Notes: generated by a model from the letters alone, not told the origin. 64,000 nucleotides of DNA from Castanea sativa (GCF_040712315.1 NC_134015.1:7095945-7159944), one strand, 5' to 3'. Positions 22,844 through 33,322 are shown, numbered from the stretch's first letter. Translations and numbers: made by a program.

Positions 22844-22848
22844 ATTGG

Positions 22849-23018
22849 AAACAAGGCCTACCAACTAACGCCACGTGTCCCCTAGCATTTAAAGCCTATG
22901 GCACCTATGCCATTCAATATCACACACTCCAATAAAACACCTAATTAATGATCATAAATTCCCATATTACTCCGCAGCCATCAACCAAAGCCGACGGGAC
23001 CACGGAGTAAAGGGTAGC
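22849..23018 (+). other. Gypsy internal region resumed after the copia insertion, with polypurine tract
   Basis: This non-coding stretch continues the gypsy element interrupted at 6508. It ends with a purine-rich GGAGTAAAGGG-type tract just before the LTR start, a reasonable polypurine tract. Confidence 0.6.
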
Positions 23019-23687
23019 TGATAAGGGTATTCTTGAGAGTATAATTTAAGGCATATCGTACCACGAAGCTAATGGGTCTGTAAGCTGATAGTACCTACAG
23101 ACCCGTTAGCTTTATGGATACAAACAAAGGTCCAAAAGCAACGACACCAAGAGCGTCGACATAGAAATCGACGGGACGAAAAGCGACGACCCTACCATGA
23201 TACCCAACGGATGCCTCCTTGAGCCGACGGGAATCCATGGACGAAGCAAGAAGCCGACGGGTCCAAGAGGCTGACGGTTCCAACATATCTTGACTTGCAC
23301 TCCACGGATATCTATGTATGGAAACATTTTGGAGAACACACAAGATAATGCCTGTATCTTTTTTATATGGAAAGGCACCCTAAAATCTTGGAAACCCTAA
23401 ATCGCCAGACTTTCCCAACAAGGAAATATCCCTACTTCAAAGGGATCTCATTCCTCATTCACTACTATAAAAACCTCAAAGCCCTCACAAATCAAGGTAC
23501 GCATGATATATTCTAGCTCTAGTGCTCTAGAGTGATAGAAAATCTTTCTTTTCTAATTTAACCTTCGGAAAGTCTTTGACCGATACTACGTCAATACTCT
23601 CTGCAAGTTTTCTCTTTATTTGTATTGCGCAGGTTACCAAGGGCACGTGAGGACTATTCAGCTCACTGATGATTGTCAGCATCATCA
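23019..23687 (+). repeat. 3' LTR of the Ty3/gypsy element
   Basis: It begins TGATAAGGG after the polypurine tract and probably ends ATCATCA near 23687, giving TG...CA ends and about 670 bp. A TATA-like box (ACTATAAAAACC, about 23463) lies in the expected place for the R start. The motif CGACGGG recurs, as in the tandem repeat at 3402. The 5' LTR lies outside the window, so the boundary cannot be confirmed by comparison. Confidence 0.65.
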
Positions 23688-23694
23688 CCTTTCA

Positions 23695-23895
23695 TATTGC
23701 ATATACCAAAATGTGCCTATTAACCCAAAAAGTCTCTATCGAATGAAAATGTGCCTATTGAATGAAAAGTTGTCTATTGACCGAAAACTTTCCTATTGAA
23801 AAATTAAAAAGCACAATTGTTCGGTAAATGTATATGTGTCGTTAATTTATGTAATCACGTAACGCAATGATGAGTAGTAATTAACATTGTTTCTA
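23695..23895 (-). mobile_element. Helitron-like fragment (family A) with short tandem units
   Basis: Variants of TGTGCCTATTGAATGAAAA repeat four or five times, followed by a unique stretch with GTAATCACGTAACGCAATGA. The same order occurs at 36060-36170 and at 47910-48150, where the sequence forms the 5' part of a minus-strand Helitron. The terminal bases are not preserved here. Confidence 0.5.
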
Positions 23896-24647
23896 TTTCT
23901 TGCCCTCCTATTATTATTTCTCAGAAAATTTCTAATGTTCTTGCCAAGATAAGCAATCTCAGTAGATGAGAGTTCATCATGAAATCCACAATCTTCAACA
24001 TCATCAACAGAATTTAAAGCCATAAATTTGGATTTTTTAGTCTTCGGTAAATCAGATTCATAGGACTAAAGAGATCCTACAAGTTCATCTACAGGAATAG
24101 AGTCAACATCTTTACTTTCAGTTATGGCAGTCACTTTTGGTCTAAAATCCCCAGTAAAAGATCTAAAAATTTTCCTAACAATTTTAGGTTGATCATAGAC
24201 TTCACCCCATTTAAAAGCAGAATTAAAAATATCATTCAACTTAGCATAGAATTCATCAAAAGACTCATCTTTAGACATTCTAATACTTTCAAATCTAGAT
24301 GTCAACTGTTGTAGTTTATTAATTTTTACTGCCTTAGTGCCTTCATGCACTGTTTGCAAGATGTTCCATGCAGTGTGAGCAATCTCCACATTTGAGATTC
24401 CCTTAAATGTTTCCATAGAAACATCATTAAATATCGCATTCATAGCCTTGCTATTAAAGCTTGTTGCTTCCTTTTGGGCAATAGTCCATTCACCAATAGC
24501 AGTGGTTGGTCTTTCCCAACCGTTCTCAACAGATAGCCATACTCTCTAATCAATAGATTTCAAGAAGACTTTCATCCTAACTTTCCAGTAAGCATAGTTA
24601 TTTCCATCAAAGTGTTGGGGGATCGCAAGAGAGTGACCACGTTCCAT
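23896..24647 (-). pseudogene. Copia gag fragment of a second, truncated element
   Basis: ATG is at 24645-24647 on the minus strand. The reading MERGHSLAIPQHFDGNNYAY and YWKVRMKVFLKSID is the N-terminus of a copia gag, then VEIAHTAWNILQTVHEGTKA, SFDEFYAKLNDI and PKIVRKIFRSF of the UBN2-type domain. TAG codons interrupt at about 24550 and 24066-24068. The frame peters out near 23895 before any zinc knuckle. It is a different subfamily from the gag at 10983 and is truncated at its 3' side. Confidence 0.82.
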
Positions 24648-24705
24648 GATAGCAAGGGTCAATGATCAATTCTAAGTAAAAATACCTATAAATAAGAGCT
24701 AACCT

Positions 24706-24717
24706 GCTCTGATACCA
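24706..24717 (-). promoter_or_regulatory. Primer-binding site of the second copia element
   Basis: GCTCTGATACCA on the plus strand is the tRNA-Met primer site in minus orientation. It lies two bases before the LTR boundary at 24720 and about 60 bases upstream of the gag ATG. Confidence 0.9.
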
Positions 24718-24719
24718 AT

Positions 24720-25565
24720 TGAAAGTTCATTTAGACCCCTTAACCAGATAGTTTAACCTAATTAATTTACCAAGTGATTACTCACATTAATTTTCAGATC
24801 TAGGTTAATCACAAATATATCATATCATGCAAAGATGCGGATAAGTAAATAACACCACGATATGATGACCCAGGAAAACTGATGAAACTAAACATTTCAA
24901 GGTAAAAACCTATGGAGGATTTGACCTAACTATCCTTAAGGTAAACCAAATCCACTATAAGAGAATTAAAGTCTTTACAAAATATTTAACCCTAAATCTA
25001 ATGCTACCTCCAGTAGTAACTTATTGACACAACCACGTGCAAGCTCCGAATCCACGGACTCCTTCTCTCCTTTGATTTACAGCAACACAAGCCACATTGC
25101 TTGTGACTTTGAGATCCGACTCAAAGGTTTCAAACCACTTTCACTTGTTGACCTCGATGTAGCAACTAGTTCTACCAATTCCTTGATTGTAGTTTTAGCT
25201 CCGATAGATTCTTGTGTAGTTAGAAGGTACCGAACCTCTCAAATCTCACAAAGAGTAACACAAGTCTTTTTCAGCACCCCAAAATGTGGCTAGGGTTTTT
25301 CTTTTATATATATATATATAGAGAGAGAGAGAGAAGTTTAAGTAAAACCCTAAACGTTTTCACGGGCTTGGGCCTGTTTGAAATTCTACAGAATAAAATG
25401 GACTTGCAATTTTCGATCAGTCGAGCCTAATTCTTGATCGGTTGAGAAAGGCAGAACTTCACTTTTCTTTTCTGCAAACAGTTGGACTTCAAAACTTGAA
25501 ACACCCTTATTTAAGCATTGCCTAAACACCTAAAGTAGACATGTTTTGATCTCAGTTTGCCAACA
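24720..25565 (-). repeat. 5' LTR of the second, truncated copia element
   Basis: On the minus strand the LTR ends CTTTCA just before the primer site. Its other end is probably TGTTGGCAAACTG near 25565, since sequence beyond 25610 belongs to another repeat family. A TA microsatellite and GA run lie at about 25307-25334. No partner LTR is present, so this is a one-ended remnant. The outer boundary is uncertain by about 50 bases. Confidence 0.6.
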
Positions 25566-25609
25566 TAATACAATAATGATTCTAAATCTTTATAAACTAA
25601 CAAAATTCA

Positions 25610-25700
25610 ATACAAAAATTTATCAAACTAAATTAGAGATGCAATAAAGAATTAAAAATCCACTGAGAGAGAGAGAGAGAGAGTACACTAAAGGTGGGGG
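25610..25700 (-). mobile_element. Helitron-like fragment (family B) with GA run
   Basis: The stretch AAAATTTATCAAACTAAATT and a following GAGAGA tract match 54160-54240 and, more loosely, 48560-48680 and 63170-63260. It forms the left edge of the duplicated inhibitor segment. Confidence 0.45.
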
Positions 25701-26247
25701 GAATATTGAAGTGTAATTGTAAGGTGAGAATTTTATAAGGAGAAAAATAGTTAAAATGAGAGAAAGATGCAAGAAATTGGTAAATGATATGGCCGCTGAT
25801 GTTACTAGTGCTTAGTCACTAGTATACCAACCTTTTGGGCTCCTTTCTTTTATTGAGACTCTGCGTTAAATTCTCCTCTTTTTTTCTTTTTATTTATTTT
25901 TTTTTCAATTCTATAATGGCTATGCTAGAGGTACGTTGCATTTGACCTAAGAATTAACATGCGTACTATTGCAGCTAATATTGATTGCGTTAGAGCCTAA
26001 AGAAGCATGCATTGCTTGTGCTATGAGCCTATGAAAAAAAAATTAAAACTTGAAATAAGATAATAATAAGATGTATGGTATCAATTATAAACCATTTCCT
26101 AGTACAAACTAGTAGATGTTATTGATACTTTATAGAATATGGAAATTTTATAGGTTGGCAATCTCTGCACGTCTAGGGTAACACAAAGGTAGATGAGCAC
26201 CAACTTGATAGTTGGAAAATTTATTTGTGCCAACATTGAATCAAGGC

Positions 26248-26760
26248 TTAGAGGTGATTGGTAATGGCTAACACATTGCTGCTTAGCTGAGTAAATGTGG
26301 TACTCAAAGAAGCTATTGGAGACTTGACGGATTGATCTTGGAAACCTTGCTCACACGAGGCTGCATCGTTCATGGCAGCTGAGACCCATGTCTTAACATC
26401 ATTATATTTCTTAGATCCCAAGGCAGTGGTCGAGGACTGAATTTGATCAATTGCATCTCCATAGTTCTCAGCGCAATCGGTTAGGGCTTCCTTCAAGCCC
26501 TCGTCCTTTGCTGAACCTTGTTGTTTGGTGACTTCGGCATTTACTGCTTGAGCTTTAGCCGCTGTATATTTTAGTGCAACTTTGGCTATTGTCTGGAGAT
26601 CTTTAGCTGATTTGGCCTCAGAGTCTGACTGAAGAGTGCTTTGGCACAGAGACTTGTACAAAGTGTAACCACAAGCTTGATCAATCAAGTTCTGGCCAAA
26701 AATTTGGGTTGGAAAGACAGTCAAAAGAAGCACAAAGACAAGGCTTGAAATGGGGTTCAT
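26248..26760 (-). CDS. Pectin methylesterase/invertase inhibitor-domain protein, copy 1 (intact)
   Basis: This intronless 170-residue gene encodes a small secreted helical protein of the plant invertase/pectin methylesterase inhibitor family. Such proteins bind cell-wall invertase or pectin methylesterase. Residues 1-23 (MNPISSLVFVLLLTVFPTQI and FGQ) are a clear signal peptide. Four Cys at 30, 39, 96 and 136 match the two conserved disulfides of the fold, the first pair within the N-terminal hairpin. Length is typical. Which enzyme it inhibits cannot be told from sequence; the closest described type seems to be the putative invertase inhibitors that include the plane-tree pollen protein Pla a 1. 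It shares promoter and signal peptide with the copies at 49219 and 56418. Confidence 0.92.
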   Translation of the reverse strand: MNPISSLVFVLLLTVFPTQIFGQNLIDQACGYTLYKSLCQSTLQSDSEAKSAKDLQTIAKVALKYTAAKAQAVNAEVTKQQGSAKDEGLKEALTDCAENYGDAIDQIQSSTTALGSKKYNDVKTWVSAAMNDAASCEQGFQDQSVKSPIASLSTTFTQLSSNVLAITNHL

Positions 26761-26800
26761 GTTTTCACTATAATGTTTTCTTTTCAGATAAATTTATGTT

Positions 26801-26808
26801 TTTAAATA
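26801..26808 (-). promoter_or_regulatory. TATA box of inhibitor copy 1
   Basis: TATTTAAA on the minus strand lies about 40 bases upstream of the ATG, implying a short 5' leader. The same box stands at the same distance in copy 3 (56978-56985). Confidence 0.55.
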
Positions 26809-27022
26809 GGTAAAGTGAATGTAGCTATAGTAGTTTTTCTTTTTTTGTTTTTTTGAGAAACTTGTAGCTATTGGACTATGGTAATATAGAAAAAAGTTGG
26901 GATGTGATCGGTTCTAAGTTCAACTAACTATTTTGAAAGTTGATCTATAAAAAGTAAATGGAATATTTAGTGCAGGATTGAATTACATATGACCACACAA
27001 CCACACTGTTTAACCGGTCTTT

Positions 27023-27028
27023 TTGACC
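27023..27028 (+). promoter_or_regulatory. Conserved W-box-like motif upstream of inhibitor copy 1
   Basis: TTGACC lies about 260 bases upstream of the ATG within AACCGGTC...TTTGACCTTAC. The block is kept in all three copies (50601-50606 and 57201-57206). TTGAC(C/T) is the core bound by WRKY factors, so pathogen or wound response is possible, but this is inference. Confidence 0.35.
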
Positions 27029-27100
27029 TTACAGCGGTTATATATTATGAGTTGGCCGAATAAAAAGAAACTGCAACCCAAAATATGATTATTATTATTA

Positions 27101-30100
27101 TCTATACTACTATTTAAGGTGCTTCCCCTGTTTGGATTCCGTATTTTAGATGTCTAAATTACCCTTATCATATCCACTTACAAATTTTCAACTAACGAGG
27201 ATAAATATGTAAATTAAAACTCCTACACTTTAAAACCCACAAACTCACGTACGTTAGCAGTTTCTATCTCACATTCTATCTCTCATTCTTCTTCAGATTG
27301 AAGACATTAAGTTTAGCTCTACATCCTCCTTTCTTTTTCTTCAAATTAAAGACATTTATTGTCAGAGGCTCCAACAAATTTTCAAGTTCTATCTTTTGCA
27401 AGTTCCTCTTTGTTTTCTTTTCTTTGGTTTATGATTGACTTTCTTTGAGCTCTACTTTTTTTTTCTTTTTTTTTATATGTATCACGTTAACTCTCTGTTT
27501 TTTTTCTTTTTCTTTTTAAATGTAATTTTGAAATGAATGGTTCCTTCATATACTCTACCACTGTACTTCTTAATGAATTGTCATTTCATGTTGTAGGTAT
27601 TGTGATCCAAAGACAGGGATGCCTTATGCTACAAAAGAAACATTCAACCAACAAATTTTTAGGTTCTATCTTTTGCAAGTTCCTCTTTGTTTTCTTTTCT
27701 TTGGTTTATGAATGACTTTCATTTAAGTTTTTAATTCTAAAAAATATTTATCTTCTATTTCCTCACCTTTTTTTTTCCTTCTACATATTTTTTCTTTCTT
27801 TTTAAGAATTTTTTTTTTACCTTCATTGTATATGTTTTTGGCGTTAAATTTTTTTTATTTATTTAGCTATTTATTTAAATAGTTGATGATGTGGTGATTA
27901 GATTTTAAAGAGTGAGTTAAATTCTAAAAAATCTTTATCTTCTACTTCCTCACTTCTTCTTCTTCTTCTTCTTTTTTCCTTCTACATATTTTTTTTTCTT
28001 TTTAAGATTTTTTTTTTTTTTTTTTTACCTTCATTGTATATGTTTTTGGCGTTAAAGTTTTTTAGTTTTTTTTTAACCATCACTGTATATGTTTTTAGCG
28101 TTAAATTTTATTTATTTATTTATTTAAATAGTTGATGATGTGGTGATTAGATTTTAAAGAGTTCATGATAGAGTTAAATTCTAACTTTGGTTTGTTGATT
28201 AAATTTATAAAAAAAAAAAAAAAAAATACTTGGTTTAACCCTAATTCTTTTATCATTCTCAAGTTCACGTATGCACAAATGTTTTGTATTGCATTGAGGA
28301 GACATTGCACTAAAATATTTACTACAAAATAGGAACACTCTCCCACCAACCCATTTTTATTGTTTTTTAAAATACATTATTATTATTTAAAAAAAATACC
28401 CCATCCCACGTACGATAGTCATACAAAAACACAAAACTACCACAAAAATCTCCTTTTAACTTTCCAATAAACAAGAAAAAAAAAAATTCCCATGCCTATT
28501 TCTCTTTTTGACCGACACACCTATTTCTAATAACAAAAAAAACTTCCCACCCCACTTACCAAAAAAAAAACCCTTCCATTTATCTCTCTTCCCTCCCACC
28601 AATCTACTTTTATCTGATTTCCTCATTTTCACCCTTATCATCACATGTCTCACCATCCTTTATTCAAAATTTTAAAATTAACCAAAACTACTCATAGATA
28701 TCTTCCACAAATTGAGGACTTATCCCATAAAAGTCACCAACCCCACGGATTGACTTATTTCACTCCTTTTTTTTTTCTATTCTTTTTTTAATGGACATCT
28801 ATTTCTCTTTCTCTCTCCTTTAAAAAAAAAAAAATTAATGGACACCTATTTCTCTTTCTCTACAAGGAACAGCTTACAAATAAACTTCTGAGGCTTACAT
28901 TTCCAATGTAGGTTGATAATTCTCATTTTTAATAAAAAAAATTAATTATTCACTTTCTCCTCTGATATGAAGTTAATTGGTGTTTATTTGATTCTCTTTT
29001 AGTGTTTTTGACGTTAAAGTTTTTTAGTTTTTACCATCATTGTATATGTTTTTGGCGTTACATTTTATTTTATTTATTTAGTTATTTATTTAAATAGTTG
29101 ATGATGTGATGATTAGATTTTAAAGAGTCCACGATAGAGTTAAATTCTAACTTTGGTTTGTTGATTAATTTTTTTTTTTAAATACTTGGTTTAACCCTAA
29201 TTCTTTTATCTCTCTCAGGTTGACGTACGCACAAATTTTTTGGATTGCATTGAGGAGTCATTGGAATGAAATATTAGATAAGTTCGGGTGAGAGACTTTA
29301 CAAAAACTATTATATGTATTAAACCTCACATAAAGTGGTTGTTATCTAAGAAATTATTGTAAAAAAATTTCTTTCGTAATAGAAACTATATTTATCATTT
29401 GTATAATTCTATGTGAAATTCAATTTAAATTTTTTTCCATAAGTATTAATTTACTACTTCATAAAAAATGTTACATACCTTTTTCTTAGTTTTAAAGGTT
29501 GTTGATGTTGTTGATATATTTGAAATTTAAACTATTTTTAATTTTTGTTATGGATGTGTAGTAAGTGGCTAACTTTTAGGACTAAAAAACTAAATTTTTG
29601 GATTAAAAAAAATTGATAAATGTTATTAAATTTTTTTTAAAAAGAACAACAACACCAAAAGAAACGTGTATCTCCTGCCATAAAATTTGAAATTTAAGCT
29701 TTTATTTACTTATGTTATGGATGTTTAGTAAATGGGTAAATTTTACGATTTACCCAATATATTTTAGGATTAGACAAAAAATTATAACTGTCATACATAA
29801 AAGTTAAAAAAAAAAAAAACAAAAAAAACAAACAAACAAACAAACGTGGATGTGTAGTTACTATATTTTAGGATATTTCTAGGAGCATTTCCTTTAACAA
29901 AAAACTTATTAATTTATTCATGTACCTTACTAGCCTCTGAGCATGCCAGAGGCTCTTCTATTTTTTGGGTAAGGGTTAATTTAGAGCATTTATTATAATT
30001 TGGGATTACTACATTTTTCAATCACAAAAAAAAAAACCTAGGGGTGTAATGAAAAATTATTTCACCGCACATAATACTCATCACACCCCTAGATTTTTTT

Positions 30101-30224
30101 TTTTTTTTTTTTTGTGATTGAAAAATATAGTAATCCCAAATTATAATAAATGCTATAAATTAACCATTTCCCAAAAAATAGAAGAGCCTCTTAGCACTCG
30201 CGTGAGCGCGTGCTCAGAGGCTAG
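27101..30224 (+). mobile_element. Helitron, 3.1 kb, non-autonomous, inserted in an ATT microsatellite
   Basis: The 5' end is TCTATACTACTATTTAAG, and the 3' end has a GC-rich hairpin-like stretch (GCACTCGCGTGAGCGCGTGC) followed by TCAGAGGCTAG. The flanking bases are A on the left and T on the right, as Helitrons insert. The paralogous segment at 50665-50740 shows the same ATT microsatellite uninterrupted. No replicase-helicase frame is present. The interior holds repeated modules: GTTGATGATGTGGTGATTAG occurs at about 27880, 28130 and, with changes, 29095, and AACCCTAATTCTTTTATC at 28237 and 29192. Confidence 0.75.
29934..30224. repeat. Foldback structure at the Helitron 3' end
   Basis: CTAGCCTCTGAGCA at 29934 is inverted at the end (TGCTCAGAGGCTAG, 30211-30224). 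Inner arms (ATTATAATTTGGGATTACTA and its complement near 30120-30150) and a poly-A/poly-T pair are also inverted. The whole 290 bp can fold into one hairpin. It could be a MITE inside the Helitron or a duplicated terminus. Confidence 0.65.
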
Positions 30225-31115
30225 TTATTATTATTATTATTATTAATGTACAAATATTCTGTGAATATAATATATGGGTTTTACTAGCCTGTGTAATGCA
30301 AATTATTTTATAAAACTTTTTATGGGAAAATAAAAAAGTGATAAATATTTTTGTCAATTTTTTCAATTTCCTATAAAAGGTTTTCCAAAACTGATAGTTA
30401 ATGTTCCTTAAGAACATACATTAACCAAACCTATAATGAGTTAATATATATTGCATGTGGTGGCGTTTTCCTCACAACCCTAGGCTGATTGGGCTCACGC
30501 CCCTAATTTATTTGTATTTTTTGTTAGGTTTAGTCCATAATGGGAGATCCCTAAAGTGATTTATGCTATGATGGACAACTCCCTAGTTCTATTTTACTAT
30601 CGGGCTACTTCAAATCAAGCTATGCCGACAAGGCTTTCAAGTAGTTGAGTTCCTTATTTGAAATCCGAGCAAGACTTCTCTGATGCCAAGATTGTGTTTT
30701 TACTTTTCTCTTGTTTATCCTCTTCCAATTTTTTTTCCAACCCCTAATTTGGGTTTCTTTCCTCCTTTTATACCATCCTCTTGGTGGAGTCCTTATGAAG
30801 GAAGAATATTCCACACGTGTGAGCCCTACCACCCTTAGGGCTTAAGTGGTTCCTTGTGTCTACAGTACTATTCATACCTGTCAAATCATTCATCAAAGGT
30901 GAGGCCTGAATTCTGACATTGAGAAGATCATTTAGCAACTTGTCATTGATGCCAATTTTGTGCTCAACAAGATGTTCTTCCTCATATTAACACATGTCCT
31001 CGGCGGGACTTTCCGAGGAGAGGCATCTCTAACCATGTTTCACCAGGCTAAAGTGGAAGACAATAGGACCAGCTAGATTCAAATGAGCTAGGCACAAATT
31101 AGGGGTGGGCCTTTC
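30225..31115. other. Duplicated segment with degenerate LTR-like sequence
   Basis: No gene is seen. The stretch from about 30440 to 31100 matches 50900-51600 and has the look of an old LTR fragment (TGTCCTCGGCGGGACTTTCC, then GGGGTGGGCC). No flanking element structure remains. It was present before the duplication because both copies have it. Confidence 0.4.

Positions 31116-31121
<6 letters not shown>

Positions 31122-31154
<33 letters not shown>
31122..31154. repeat. CA microsatellite
   Basis: About 16 CA units. The paralogous site near 51640-51686 instead has CATA and TA units. Confidence 0.9.
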
Positions 31155-31156
<2 letters not shown>

Positions 31157-31940
31157 TAGGATTTCCTTGTTTCGTCTTCAATTTTTGGTGTACCAAAATA
31201 TCCTCATACAAATTCTAAAATAACATACCCTTTAGTTTATTTTTTTTCCTACAAAAAAAAGCAAAAAAGGTTAAAAGAGTAATATTATCTCAAGTACAAA
31301 AGGGAAAAAAAATGTTATTCTCATCACTCATTCATATTCAAATACTTCAATTTCTTTATCAAAAAAAAAAAAAAATTTCTTCTACCAAAAAAATGTTAAA
31401 AGCGTAATACTATCTCAAGTACAAAAGGAAAAAAACCGTTATTCTCACCACTCATTTGTATTTAAATGTATGATTCCTATCTGTATTTGTAATCTATTTG
31501 TATTCAAATACTTCAATTATCTTTATAAAAAAAAAATTACTTCAAAAAAAAAAAAAAAACTCACTACCTCACGCAAAAACTACTCATTCTTATCCCAAAA
31601 TGTCTATGTTTTTTCTAATTCAAATTTTATACAGTTATCACAAATCCTCATTCATCCACACTAATGTATATTATATTTGTTTTGCTTAAATCTCAATATA
31701 TTTTTTTTACTTATCATAATTCTTATCCCAATCAATAAATTTCAATGTCCCAATGAGTTTCAACTTTTTGTGGTTCTCTATCTCATTGTTAAACATTATT
31801 TCACATTTTCTTACCTCTTTTTTTTAATAAAAAAAAATACACAGTTATTTATATATCACTTTTACACATTATAACACTAAATAAAAAAGAGCATTATTAC
31901 ATACGCAAAGTGCATGTGATGAGTCTAGTATTACTAATAA
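31155..31940. repeat. Copy-1-specific AT-rich stretch with internal tandem duplication
   Basis: This sequence is missing from the paralogous segment. It contains two copies of a module of about 125 bp starting at TTAAAAGAGTAATA (31271) and TTAAAAGCGTAATA (31396). Its left part resembles the duplicated sequence at 31950-32010 (TTTCATCATTTTGCGTACTA). It may be an insertion or a local duplication. No reliable terminal structure is visible. Confidence 0.5.
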
Positions 31941-32118
31941 CAAGATCCTCTGTTTAGATTTCATCATTTTGCGTACTAAAATATTCTCACACAAATTCTT
32001 AAACTCTCTAAAATATCCCAACCTTTTTATGTATGTTTTCTTTAGAATCCTTCTGTAAAATGTAAATAAGTATAAAATGGTTTTTTAGATTGTTAATTTT
32101 GGTTTTAAAAGGAATTAA

Positions 32119-32527
32119 TGGCCTGTTTGGATGTTTAAAAAAGGAGGGGAAGTAGAGTAGAGGGAAGGGAAGTAATTCAATTACCTTGTTTGGGAGTTTT
32201 TTAAGGAAGGAGGGGGAGGGGTTTGAAGGGGTTTCAACTACCTCCAACCCCCTCATTTTTAATTCCCCCAAATTGGAGAGATTTGGAGGGAGAGTAGAGT
32301 ACATAAAATTATTGATAAAGTAAATTACCTAATTTACCCTTATTATATTTATAAAATTACAATGTTAAAAACAAGGGGAAGGGCTAATTACTCCCTTCCC
32401 CCTTACTAATTATAAAAACATCCAAACAAGGTGGAGGGTAAACATTCTCCTCTACTCTCCTCTCCACTACTCCCCTCCCCTCTACTCTCCTCTACTCTTC
32501 TCCTTCTCTAAACTCCCAAACAGGCCA
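32119..32527. mobile_element. Tourist-like MITE (PIF/Harbinger type)
   Basis: Terminal inverted repeats TGGCCTGTTTGGATGTTTA and the complement of AAACTCCCAAACAGGCCA enclose 409 bp. The duplication TAA is at 32116-32118 and 32528-32530. The paralogous segment reads GGAATTAAGAGTG with one TAA near 51870, which is the empty site. A 3-bp TAA duplication is typical of PIF/Harbinger MITEs. Confidence 0.85.
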
Positions 32528-32530
32528 TAA

Positions 32531-33185
32531 GAGTACAGTTCTGAGGACACAATTGTCAATTCGATACATAAGCCCCTCTTCTTCTATAGGACTTTTCAAG
32601 ATTGGGGTTTTAGCACTTTGTTCTACGTCGTTTCTCTCTGTTGTCTATGAGCCACCACGCCAATATTCCATGGTTTTTGCCTTCTCTGTTCTTTATTTTC
32701 ATTTGGGTATCCTTATTTTGAGTCTTTTTCTCTTTCTGCGGTTTAAATTTCTCGCATGTAGTTCTTCTTTGCAACCCCTTTTCCAAGGAAATGGTTTCAA
32801 GGATTTTATTTGTGCGTATATTGAATTTAAAGAAATCCTCTCTGGTTGAGCTTTCTCCATCTCAATGTCCATGGAGATATACTCCAATGTTACTGGATTA
32901 CATTTTTCTTTCAAACCCATTTAGGAATTGGCTTTATGTTGTATAACATTTAACGAAGTGTTTGTTTCTTGGTATAAGACATTCTTGACAGTTAGAAAAT
33001 CATAAAGATTTTTAGAATATGCATATGTATTTATAATAAATTATATTTTATAGAAGTGTAAGTTATTATTCTCTAACATGTACATATATCTGAAATCCCA
33101 TATACAGATACCATGAAATATAATACCAGTTAGGTACCAAAAAAGAACAGTACCCAGTTGTTTGTCAAAATGATTGATTTATTGG
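32531..33185. other. Duplicated non-coding segment
   Basis: It matches about 51880-52555. Open frames of 73 codons on the minus strand (32699-32920) and its paralog exist, but differences between the copies change amino acids freely. I do not call a gene. Confidence 0.5.
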
Positions 33186-33322
33186 GGAACTAGTTTTTGG
33201 CCAATATGTTCTTTAGATTGAGGAATGCCAAGAGCCTTGTACAACTGGTCAGCATCTCTTGATTCTTCTAATGGATCTATCAAAGGTTGAAATCCCTTAT
33301 CTCCAATTAGCAAGTCAAAAAA
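33180..33322 (-). pseudogene. Apparent terminal exon of an unidentified gene, duplicated segment copy 1
   Basis: On the minus strand the frame DLLIGDKGFQPLIDPLEESR continues RDADQLYKALGIPQSKEHIG and ends LVPQ-stop. It has protein-like composition in an AT-rich setting, and the paralog at 52556-52690 keeps the same frame up to RDAD, where CAG has become TAG. I do not recognise the family. No upstream exons are seen nearby, so it is probably a gene fragment carried in the duplicated block. Confidence 0.45.

Larger units (their letters stand above)
6504..22848 (-). mobile_element. Composite Ty1/copia element (SIRE/Maximus-like), 16.3 kb, nested in the gypsy element
   Basis: The 5-bp target duplication ATTGG is at 6504-6508 and 22844-22848. 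Between them are two direct LTRs of 1101 bp, a primer-binding site for initiator tRNA-Met and a polypurine tract, all in minus-strand order. Inside, minus-strand pol and an accessory ORF are separated by a plus-strand copia segment (10284-16414). That segment has a truncated LTR, its own primer site, gag and a second accessory ORF. The minus part lacks most of gag and the plus part lacks pol. The gypsy sequence resumes at 22849, so this insertion is younger than the gypsy element. Confidence 0.88.

Noticed and set aside
32699..32920. A 73-codon minus-strand frame kept at the same length in the paralog (52045-52266)
   Set aside because: Differences between the copies mostly change amino acids, and there is no recognisable domain. 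Equal length follows from the recent duplication. The plus-strand frames across it are open too, so openness alone is not evidence.
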